Position numbers and translations under genes: made by a program. DNA of 64,000 nt. Source: Takakia lepidozioides (lineage: Eukaryota; Streptophyta; Takakiopsida; Takakiales; Takakiaceae). Below the pieces are notes generated by a model, which was not told the origin of the DNA, ran no database searches, and saw nothing but the letters and a program-made list of their open reading frames with translations. Position 1 is the stretch's first letter. Each line of letters opens with the position of its first letter. The DNA is taken from contig CM060731.1 of assembly GCA_030704615.1 (NCBI GenBank), positions 6,510,001-6,574,000 of the forward strand, given 5' to 3'. Positions 54,891-64,000 of this stretch are shown here, piece by piece.

Positions 54891-56740
54891 AAAACAGGCT
54901 TTGTATAATTTAAATTGGATCAAAACAAAGCTCCGAATGTATTTCATTAAATACAAGTATTTCTGGTGTATCTGTACATGTTCCATTCAGGTTAAAAATA
55001 CAGTTCCCTACTAGTGCCAGCAAAATCCCCCAACCGTTCAGAGCCACCACCTTCGACCAGCGATTCAAGAGCAATTGGCTGATTTGAATTAAAAAATCAA
55101 ATTCACATCCATCCACCATTTTCCAACTTGAATTCCTGTAGTGTGAAAAGAAGGGGCGTGAATCCCCTTCTGTATAATTCTAATTGTGCTCCCCTCCATT
55201 CTAAGCGGAGCAAAAGAAAGAAACGTTCTTCTAGTCTGTCCAACTGTCGTCACTTGGCTGTGGGTTTCCCTCAGCTCCTTCGTGATCAGAGTTCAAGCAA
55301 TCCTCATCCACGCCGCAGCGGAAGAGAAGACATGGATGGGGAGTCAATTTGTTGTTCACTCTTGGTTCTACCTTTTACACAACATCCCCTACCTGCAGGT
55401 ACAGCACCAGCTATGCTGGTGCGATGTATTCAGTGATGCAATCAGCCCTATGTCAGTGATGAAACCCTGCCCTTGTGGGCAGTTCCCTTGGTCAGCAACA
55501 CGTCGGAAGCCCCCTTTTGTAATGAGATCACGGTCTAGGTGGATGGGCAGCTCAGATCTGCCATGAACTGCAGGCCCACTAGTTTGATCATTCAGGGTTC
55601 ATGTCTTCTTGACCTTGGCTCTCCATTTGTCCATCCCTCATCAACCCTTTTCTCCCTTCTTCACTTTTTCTTTCTCTCACACTCTTTTTCTTTCATGTGT
55701 GGATTCCTCACTTTTCTCCACAACAGCATGGCTACGATGCAATGCAATGCACATCCAGCCAGGCATCCAGTGCATCCATCATTGAAGTCAACCTTGGTCA
55801 CACAAGAGATAATCTGCCCCTCTGTCAGTCTTTTTCTCTCTCTCTTTCCAGTGACTGGTCCTTGCACTACCTATCCCCAAGTGTATCCTGTTTGGTCAAG
55901 GTGCTTCACAACCCTTCTACAGATCTCAAATCACACACCCTGACAGCTCTCCTTTTCTCCTCAACTTCGAACATCAGTCATTCACATGTTGAGAACACTT
56001 CCAGAAATCAGATCCAAACCCCAAAACAGTATTGACTTTTCTTCCCCATCCACGTCATCCCTTCTCAGCTCTTCAAATCAGTTTCTGAATGACCATCCTT
56101 GTTTTCCTCATTCCACTAAGCTAGTTCTACACTGGCTCCACTGTTTTAACATCCAAGGCTGCATTGTTTTGCTGGCTGAAAACACTGAAAACAAAGAAAA
56201 TGAACACAAGAACAGCAACCATTCTGACCCTGAGGTGAGATATCCCTGTCCCCTCTCATTTTCCTAATAACAGTGTAACAACAGGTGCATCCATCTCCAC
56301 CCTATCCTGGTTTGAATTCCAGTGTCTTCATTCCATTTTTCAAAGGCCTTTTCTACTCCTCACATTTCTGTCCCCTTCAGTAGATACAAGAGACAGTTCC
56401 AAAAACTTCACAAAGTCATTCCTAAGTGCCAAAAAGGAAGCCAACACTCTTCGAACTTATCTGTCTTATACTCATTGAAGCGGTGGGTCTGCCTGTCAAG
56501 AAGGCACCTTGTCATCTCCCTCGTCAGCCATTTCCGACGTTTCTTCTTATCGTGATTCCAGTCCTCATTAAGGCATGATGGCTCTGCTTCAGCTGCTGGC
56601 ACATCCTTGTGCCTGCCAACCTCTACCCTATCCTTCTACATGTGCATTTCTTCCCTATGAAGTGATCTGGTCCTACAGCCCTTAAGACAGAGAGCAGATA
56701 CAAAACTTAATTATAGATAGCTTAAGCGCCATACACACCA

Positions 56741-56887
56741 GAAGGCGGCACCGCTTCCTCTTGCACAGAAAGCCAAGCAGGAGCTCTTAACGTTTCTCTT
56801 TAAAGCAAGCTGATACCATTTGTGTAGGTGGAACTTTCTCAGATATCTTGTGCTGCCAACACCACTACAGCAGCTGCGAAAAGATGC
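56741..56887. repeat. 147-bp direct duplication, copy 1
   Basis: Starts GAAGGCGGCACCGCTTC and ends GCGAAAAGATGC. Nearly identical to 57,125-57,271, 384 bp downstream. Includes CTCTTTAAAGCAAGCTGATACC. Function unknown. Confidence 0.85.
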
Positions 56888-57124
56888 TTACTCTCTTCCC
56901 TTACAAAGTGATCTGGTCCTAAAGCTCTCAAACAGACAACAGCTACAAGATTTGATCACAGACAACCTGAGGCGCTATACACACCAGCCTGCACTTCTCA
57001 TCCCCCAACACCTGCTGAGCCGCTCCATCTCCTCATTAATGTGCTCATCAAGACAATGGCGACAGCAGTGGTGCACCGCCCTTATCACAAACCTGATCCC
57101 TCAGGTTTGATAATTGCTTACGAA

Positions 57125-57271
57125 GAAGGCGGCACCGCTTCTTCTTGCACAGAAAGCCAAGCAGGAGCTCTTAACGTTTCTCTTTAAAGCAAGCTGATAC
57201 CCTTTGCATAGGTGGAACTTTCTCAGATATCTTGTGCTGCCAACACCACTGCAGCAGCTGCGAAAAGATGC
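57125..57271. repeat. 147-bp direct duplication, copy 2
   Basis: Second copy of the block at 56,741-56,887 with a few substitutions (CTTCTTG for CCTCTTG, TTTGCATAGG for TTTGTGTAGG). Confidence 0.85.
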
Positions 57272-57563
57272 ACGCACTCTTCCCCTTCGAATTTCACATC
57301 CTGCTTCTAGGGTTCAACATCATGGATGAAAATCATTCATCCTAGGGATGAAAAAGGTGCATGTCATAACTTAGCCATATTTTGTTCTTGGCAGATCAAT
57401 AGCATAGTTTTTTCCATGGAATTACCTCAAGTTATGGACAATTCCTCCCCTTCATTAGCACGAAGAGCACTCCCTTTGTAGTAGTGCCGAAACCTGATGC
57501 CAAACAAAAACTTGAATTTTTACCCCCTGCATTCACACTACATATGTAGTGTGTCTCCCTTTT

Positions 57564-58735
57564 TTAAGTGTCAGGGTCCTCACTGACCACCTTTAACGGC
57601 TGAACACCTATTGGTGGTATGAAGGGTTTTAAATCCCTCCTACTTCTTACCCATTCCTTGTCTGCTCCATCTCTCAACCTGCATCTTCGTGCAGCTTCTC
57701 CAGTCTTGGTTGTGCTTCCTGCATCCTTGTACCCCAAAAAGTCATAGGGTCCCTCCCATGGAGATGTCATGGAAGACCTCTTTCCGGGCCTCAACATCAT
57801 TACCTTGCTGTTCTCCGTCAACGTGCAGTAGGTATGCCCTGTTTGATGCCTTCTTTCATAATCTCTTGCCTGTTGACGCTGCCTTTTCTTCACACTCTTT
57901 CGCAGCTTTGCCTTCATCTCTGTGAGAAGCTGGATTTTCTGCTGCATCATAAGTGTAACCTCTGCTACAGATCCATCAGAATTTACTGGTGTTGTAAGAA
58001 AATGCAACCTGTTGTCAATTCCCAGCCTTGGAATTCTACCAGTAAGTACCTGAAAAGGTGAGAATCCAGTGGAAGCATGGACACCCATTCTGTAACCAAA
58101 CAGGGCCTTATAGAGATTCTGATCCCACTCAGTGTCGTTTCCATCTCCTAGGGTGGTGATGCTCTGTTTGAGAGACTTAATGACCCTTTCCACCATACCG
58201 TTACACTGAGGCCAGTAGGGGGCGCTATGCTCCCTCTTTATACCGTATTCGTGGCATGTATCTTCAAACTCACCTCCCCACTCTGTGCCATTGTCAGTGA
58301 GCAACGTATGTGGGCAGCTATACCTGTCAATTACTTCTTCCTCAAGGAAGCGGGCAGCAAGGGCTGCTGTATGATCTGCCACTGGTGCAGCTTCTATCCA
58401 TTTTGAGAAGTGATCGATTGCCACCAGAAAGTACTGATTGCCCCTGCTGGTTATAGGTAATGGTCCTGCCATGTCAATTGCAACTCTGAAAAACAGATCC
58501 ACTACTGGAATGCTGTGAAGTTTTGAGCTATCTGAGCGCAACACTCCGTTCTGTTTGGCCATCTGACATTTACCACAGCCCTTGAGTACTTGCCTGATGA
58601 GTTTTGTTCTATCATGCCAGAAATAACTGTCGCGCGGCTTTTACTCACCCATCCATTCGCTATTCGAGGCGGAAACTCCAAGATTGAAGAGTTGGAAATC
58701 TCTAAGTACTCAGCCCGCGCAGAACAATCAGTCAT
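57564..58735 (-). pseudogene. Ty3/gypsy integrase fragment (second gypsy lineage)
   Basis: Minus-strand open frame of 332 residues from 58,562: FRVAIDMAGPL (first Asp), LLTDNGTEWGGEF (second Asp), YWPQCNGMVERVIKSLKQ (Glu) and GYRMGVHASTGFSPFQVLTG, the DDE core of a gypsy integrase, with a basic C-terminal part ending at 57,564. Upstream, 58,562-58,735 still reads KCQMAKQN in another frame, the end of the zinc-binding HHCC module. Protease, reverse transcriptase and RNase H are absent; upstream DNA is replaced by the inverted-repeat region from about 58,740. It has no chromodomain and differs clearly from the fragment at 25.5-27.5 kb. Confidence 0.8.
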
Positions 58736-58749
58736 GACCTACAGCTAGT

Positions 58750-59265
58750 GTATCATGGGGGTGTTTCCTATTTGTTTCCCTTTTGGTATTCATGTTAACT
58801 ATCTTACCATTGATAATTAAGTATCAGTTTGCTTTATCAATCTATTGGATTCCATCAACTCATCCATTCATTCCACAGCTTCACTCAGACCTCTCTACAC
58901 AGTGTGATCGTAAAAGTATTCGATTATGATTTATCAGGTATCAGGCCGAAGCCATTGTGTCTCTAATCTACTCTACAATATCATTACAGCCTTGCATATA
59001 TCAAGCATCTACTCATCATCTCTCTATCTTCACTTCCGTGCTTCATCTCTGCCCGATCCCCTCTCCTCTATCACCAAGAAGTCCTCCTCCGAATCATGTC
59101 CCTCAATTCCCCGTTTCTCCCTTTATCTTCCTATCCGCGGTTCTAACCGTTTACCTCACTAACCGTCGTCTGTGAACTAACATGTTCCCTTCGCAGGTGT
59201 TGTTCCCCACAGTCGTTCCCTGTCCTACTCTTCGTTCCCTATGATCGTGACAGTTGTGTCAAGCT
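58750..59265. repeat. left arm of a long inverted repeat
   Basis: The reverse complement of this arm occurs at about 63,510-64,000, roughly 95 percent alike over the part compared (AACATGTTCCCTTC, CAGGTGTTGTTCCCCACAG, TTATCAGGTATCAGGCC). The arms enclose about 4.2 kb including the coiled-coil gene and the sequence gap. The right arm runs off the window. Confidence 0.8.
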
Positions 59266-59605
59266 GTGACTGGCTGTGTGAAACTGTGACGGGCTGTGAC
59301 TGGCTGTGACTGGCTGTGCGACTGTGTTTGGCTGTGTCGGGCTGTGACTGGCTGTGTGGCTGTGCCAGGCTGTGTCGACTGTGTCGGCTGTGTCTGCTGT
59401 GACGACTGTGACGGCTGTGTTGGCTGTGTCGGCTGTGACGACTGTAACGGCTGTGTTGGCTGTGTCGGCTGTGACGACTGTGACGGCTGTGTTGGCTGTG
59501 TCGGCTGTGACGACTGTAACGGCTGTGTTGGCTGTGTCGGCTGTGACGACTGTGACGGCTGTGTTGGCTGTGACGACTGTAACGGTTGTGTTGGCTGTGT
59601 AACCC
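59266..59605. repeat. minisatellite (GGCTGTGTCGGCTGTGACGACTGT-like units)
   Basis: A higher-order tandem array of GGCTGTG, TCGGCTGTG and ACGACTGTG 9-mers. Both strands are open by chance and give Cys/Val-Gly or His-Ser-Arg repeats that should not be read as proteins. An inverted counterpart follows the N gap at 63,327-63,510. Confidence 0.9.
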
Positions 59606-59760
59606 CCTTCTACAGTGCGCTGCTGTCACCCCTAAGGCTCCTATTGGTCTCAGTCTGTGCAAAAATTAAGGGTACCCTACAGATCCCGTATAAGTGTCTA
59701 AGTCCCCGACAGTCCTCTAACATTACCCCTTCCCCCCTCAAAAAGCCGTGTCCTCACGGT

Positions 59761-62700
59761 TTACTGATTTCGACTAGCAAACCTTTGTGAGTGAGCACCT
59801 TCTTGACGTTGAGAGTTTCGTGGCGGACTGTGTGTACGAGCCCGAGGTCTGTCTCTGGTTGACGGAGATGGTTGATCACTACCTGGATAAGTGAGGCCCT
59901 CTGGAGGCTGATATGGAGGTAACCTTTCCGGCATAGGAGACCCCCTTCGCTTCTTCTCTGCCATCTGAACTGCATAGTCTTCTCCCATGTCAAAAGAATT
60001 CGGTGAAGAAACAGTTGTATCAGAATCCTCATCGCCTCTCAGGTGTTTTAATTTTCGAACTTTTTGTGGAATCATCTGGGGCATACAATGCTGTCCTACC
60101 ATGTCTGGAAGTTTGTATTTTACAACTTGGTGTGACCGCTGAATAGCAAAATTGGTGTAGACACTGAGCTCCTTGTCTGTCCAGGTGAGTGGGGTACCAA
60201 TTACTGGTGCAGCGTGCAAGTACTTCCATGCCACATGTCCCTTATAGAAAATGTCATCAATGCCGAATTTCTGTGTTGACAAATGGTTCCAGGCCGCTTG
60301 AAACCATGAACGAATTTGAGAATCCTTTTGCATCATAACTTTTGGGTCATATAGGTACATATGAGGTGGCACCGAAGGTAATACCCAATGATCTCCACTG
60401 GAATAACTCAGAAAGCGTGTTTGCATCTTTTGTTGCTCAATGTGGTAACGTACCAGAAAACAAGCAGCGTAGTATAACCCGCACCCCATGACAATACTTG
60501 CTATCTCCTTGGTTTTGGTATAAATGAGTCCATGTACAACCTGGAAAGCAATCAATTCCCTCAACATGGTACCTGCCTCGTGCCAGTATTGTGCAAAGTG
60601 ATGATCTTCAATATGTCGATTGTTCGGAAGAACTTTAGTCCTAGTTGCCACTGGCAGCCATATACGCATGATTTGGTAGTAATGTGCGAATGACTGCGGA
60701 GGACTAAATTCTTTCCAAGCCAAATCCAACATGATGGGAATTTGGTTGAAGGGCATAATCATAGCCCTACTGTACTCCCTGGTAGCTGGAGTTTTAGGTG
60801 GGTTAAAAGCGGCATTGCCCCATACCTCCGGCTGTGGTGGCTGTGGTGTGGTTGTAGTAACCACAGGTTCAGCTACTGGTACAGTGACTTGTTGTGGTGG
60901 TGGTGGTACTGGCTCTTGTATCATTGGCATCTCCTGCACCTCCTGTGAAGACTGAAAAGCCAAAGTTATGGCTTGTAAATAAGAAGCCATTAGCTGTTCC
61001 TGAGGAATATAGACTCTTTGGTCGATGTTTGAAGTGAGGTCTTCCACTTGAGTCTGGAGTCCGTCTACATCCTCTTGTAACTCTGCTATCCTACTATAGA
61101 CATTGTCTATAGTAGTTGTGGCAATGTTCTGCACCTGCAGCCTGAGCTCATTCATCTCGCTTTGGGTGAGCTTCCGTGGTGCTTTGCCCTCTACTGGCCC
61201 TTGTGCTAACCAGACCTGCATAAGGCTGTTATCCACCAAGTTGCTTGTGGTTCCCCTGAGAGTTTGCTCCTCTCTTAGCTTGTACAATTCCAACTGCTGT
61301 TGTAAAGCCTCCATGCGCTTCGCCTGAGGTTCAACCAATTGCGCATAAGCAGCAAGTAGATTATTGGCTTCCTTCCAAGCCTTGTTATTGACCGCGATTT
61401 CATTTCTATTGGCCATGATGGTTTGTTGCAACTCCACGATGTGCTTCTCTTGATCAGCTTCAATCTGCCTGTATTGCTTGAAAGTATCTTCATTGCGACA
61501 GATTGTATTCTTCATATCGACAATGAGCTTCATTTGCTCAACATTCTCTTCTTCTGCCTTCGTACATTTTTCCGCTTGACTGTTTATTTCTTTTGTAGAT
61601 TGGTCAAGCATAGTTGTAAATGTAGCACATTGTATTGCCATCCTGTTATGCACTATCTGCAACTCCGTATGTAGTGCATTCAGTTCTTGCAACTTGCTTT
61701 CATGCTGCACCTGCATTTGGTATAGCTGTTGCTTATGTGCTTCGTGCAACTGGTCTTGCGCGAGGCCTGCCTCAATCAATTGTTCCTTGGCCAATTTCAA
61801 AGCCATTTCTGTATTTCCCAAGTCCTGCTTCAACTTGAGAGTGACCTCTTCATCGACCTTGTTTGCACACTCAGTGGCTAGTCGAGCCTCAAACTCCTTC
61901 CTGAGTTCCTCTCTCAAGGCTGTCAATTGGGTAATTGGAACATGGGATTTGACATAAGTCCCCAACAAATTAAGTGTCTTGCCTATGGAACTCATCAGCA
62001 TTGCCTGTTGAGGGTCATCATGGTGAGGTTGCTGCTCTTCCTCCTGATCTTCAACAGTGTGATGTCTCACGAACCATTCAGGCCATTGTCCCACCGGATT
62101 TTCTTCCTGAACTACTTCATCTATCACCGGTGCTACAGTGTCATGACCTTCCGCCTATGGTACCTCCGACACAGGTGTGTGTATTATTTGCACCTTAGGA
62201 TTTCCCTTGGGCAACTGTTGCACCTCTGGGATCTTTGTTTCCTTGACCAGACCAGAATATTCATAGAGAAGGTCCCCCTTCTCCATTTCTGCCACTATCT
62301 GTTCTGTAGTTGGAATATCTAACCCTTCTTTTTCCAAATCAATTATTTCTGGTTGAGCTGCATGGATAACTCGTGACCTTGTGACAAGTCGATCAGCTGG
62401 CTGTGGTGGTTGTGATACATAAGTAACTTCCTCCTCCCTCTCTGAAGGTCCTGCTTCCAGTAATAGCATTTCTCTGTGCTGCTGTGCCCCTTCCTGACCA
62501 TGAGCTTGGGAAACATTATCATGCGGAGTCCGTGAAGCCAGTGGATCCGCCACTACAGTCTTTCCCCGTCTCTGCCTCTTAGTCTCGGGTTGCCCTGCTA
62601 GTCCACCCTCACTGTGTGAAGAGCCTTGCTCTTCCATTGCAGTTGTTTCTGGCTCAAACACTCCCATTTCCTTCCTTTCTTGTGCATCAAGTATGCCAGA

Positions 62701-62826
62701 ATCAAGGATTATTTGAGCAATGATTGGGCCAGACACTATGATAGGAGACTTTGCGGTAGTACCTTGTAATCTTTTCATCTCCTCTACCAGCGCGTTGTAC
62801 ATTATGTCCGCCCATTGTACCTCTTG
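59761..62826 (-). pseudogene. long coiled-coil gag-like protein, 5' end in the gap
   Basis: From the gap edge a Glu/Gln-rich frame (PADRLVTRSRVIHAAQPEIIDLEKEGLD) runs to a single TAG at 62,155-62,157 and then continues in the same frame for 788 residues to 59,761, giving about 1,010 codons in all. It has long heptad-rich coiled coil (about 62,000-61,000), a Pro/Thr/Val-rich linker, a globular part (SFAHYYQIMRIWLPVATRTK, HFAQYWHEAGTMLRELIAF, near 60,700-60,350) and a Ser/Pro/Arg tail (RDRPRARTHSPPRNSQR). No enzyme motif or zinc knuckle. It lies upstream, on the same strand, of the gypsy integrase at 57.6-58.7 kb, so gag of that or a related element is my best guess. I do not recognise the family. 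Confidence 0.5.
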
Positions 62827-63326
62827 NNNNNNNNNNNNNNNNNNNNNNNNNNNNNNNNNNNNNNNNNNNNNNNNNNNNNNNNNNNNNNNNNNNNNNNNNN
62901 NNNNNNNNNNNNNNNNNNNNNNNNNNNNNNNNNNNNNNNNNNNNNNNNNNNNNNNNNNNNNNNNNNNNNNNNNNNNNNNNNNNNNNNNNNNNNNNNNNNN
63001 NNNNNNNNNNNNNNNNNNNNNNNNNNNNNNNNNNNNNNNNNNNNNNNNNNNNNNNNNNNNNNNNNNNNNNNNNNNNNNNNNNNNNNNNNNNNNNNNNNNN
63101 NNNNNNNNNNNNNNNNNNNNNNNNNNNNNNNNNNNNNNNNNNNNNNNNNNNNNNNNNNNNNNNNNNNNNNNNNNNNNNNNNNNNNNNNNNNNNNNNNNNN
63201 NNNNNNNNNNNNNNNNNNNNNNNNNNNNNNNNNNNNNNNNNNNNNNNNNNNNNNNNNNNNNNNNNNNNNNNNNNNNNNNNNNNNNNNNNNNNNNNNNNNN
63301 NNNNNNNNNNNNNNNNNNNNNNNNNN
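62827..63326. other. assembly gap, 500 N
   Basis: Exactly 500 undetermined bases, a round number typical of a placeholder. The right side is minisatellite DNA, so tandem repeats probably stopped the assembly. True length unknown. Confidence 0.95.
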
Positions 63327-63510
63327 CCGTCACAGTCGTCACAGCCCACACAGCCCGTCACAGTCGTCACAGCCCACACAGCCCACACAGCCGTCACAGC
63401 CCACACAGCCCGTCACAGTCGTCACAGCCCACACAGCCCACACAGCCAGTCACAGCCCGGCACAGCCACACAGCCAGTCACAGCCCGACACAGCCAAACA
63501 CAGCCAGTCA
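63327..63510. repeat. minisatellite, inverted relative to 59,266
   Basis: CACAGCC, CACAGTCGT and CACACAGCC units, the reverse complement of the array at 59,266-59,605. Confidence 0.9.
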
Positions 63511-64000
63511 CCGCTTGACACAGCTGTCACGATAATAGGGAACGAAGAGTAGGACAGGGAACGACTGTGGGGAACAACACCTGTGAAGGGAACATGTTAG
63601 TTCACATACGACGGTTAGAGAGGGAAACGGTTAGAACCGCGGATAGGAGGATAAAGGGAAAAACGGGGAATGGAGAGGGGGATCATTATTCGGGGAGGAC
63701 TTCGGAGTCAGGCGGGAGCGGAGATCGGAGAGCACGATGAAGGAGAAAAGAGGATTAGTAGATGCTTGTTATATGCAAAGCTATAGTGATATAGGAAAGA
63801 AGAATAGAGACATAATGGCTTCGGCCTGATACCTGATAAATCATAATCTGATACTTATACGATACAATCACACTGTGTAGAGAGATCTGACTGAAGCTGT
63901 GGATTGAATGGAGGAGTTAAGGAAACCGATAAATTGATGAAGCAAACTGATACTTAATTATCAATGGTAAGGTAGCTAAGATGAATGCGGAAAAGGAAAC
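63511..64000. repeat. right arm of the long inverted repeat
   Basis: Reverse complement of about 58,800-59,260, continuing to the end of the window. No gene seen. Confidence 0.8.

Larger units (their letters stand above)
54891..57547. other. T/C-rich region, probably LTR or degenerate retroelement DNA
   Basis: No recognisable protein domain. Pyrimidine-rich on the plus strand. It lies 3' (minus strand) of the gypsy integrase at 57,564, where a 3' LTR would be expected; a purine run AAAAAAGGGAGA (minus, near 57,560-57,572) could be its polypurine tract. I could not delimit an LTR because no second copy is present in the window. Confidence 0.4.

Noticed and set aside
59225-59790. His-Ser-Arg or Cys-Val-Gly repeat proteins
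   Set aside because: They arise from a minisatellite of 9-bp units that is open in several frames; no start context or domain.

Overview
The window is a eukaryotic nuclear stretch made almost wholly of transposable elements stacked inside one another. I see no convincing single-copy host gene, tRNA or rRNA. Chromodomain Ty3/gypsy elements, hAT and Mutator-like (MULE) transposases with SWIM zinc fingers, a Ulp1-type protease carried by a MULE, and spliceosomal GT-AG introns point to a large repeat-rich green-lineage (streptophyte) genome. A charophyte alga such as Chara is my guess, not something the sequence proves.

Layout. 441-1106 plus 25,483-27,530 are the two halves of one minus-strand gypsy element, split by MULE-like Element 1 (1,107-25,481). 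Element 1 is itself split by a 15.5-kb, apparently intact relative, Element 2 (9,749-25,220, perfect 9-bp target duplication). 27.6-28.9 kb is an AT-rich inverted-motif array, followed by a decayed hAT transposase (29.3-32.3 kb). 32.5-42.8 kb is a second kind of MULE (copy A): a plus-strand transposase broken by a solo LTR, and a minus-strand Ulp1-like gene broken by a 401-bp MITE. 42.8-47.76 kb is Element 3, a deleted relative of Elements 1 and 2. 47.8-52.2 kb is a gypsy relic carrying gag, an aspartic protease and a C5 cytosine DNA methyltransferase. 52.2-54.9 kb is a truncated second copy (B) of the Ulp1-type MULE. 54.9-64 kb holds gypsy integrase and gag-like pieces, a long inverted repeat, a minisatellite and a 500-N gap.

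The most interesting system is shared by Elements 1-3. They have terminal repeats built from CATGAGC heptamers, a SWIM MULE transposase, a gene resembling prokaryotic ParB-plus-beta-class amino (N4/N6) DNA methyltransferases, and in two of them a small unknown protein with an RWNCCxWT motif. Each element also has its own 22-bp dyad-symmetric motif with a G(T/C)GCC centre, repeated up to about 33 times between the genes and inside introns. In Element 2 the motifs sit about 53 bp apart, close to five helical turns. Its methyltransferase gene assembles from nine exons into 1,381 codons with no break, and its transposase from two exons into 1,219 codons. I infer that the repeats are the cognate sites of a protein encoded by the element, by analogy with motif-targeted anti-silencing in plant VANDAL MULEs. 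Specificity and chemistry are untested.
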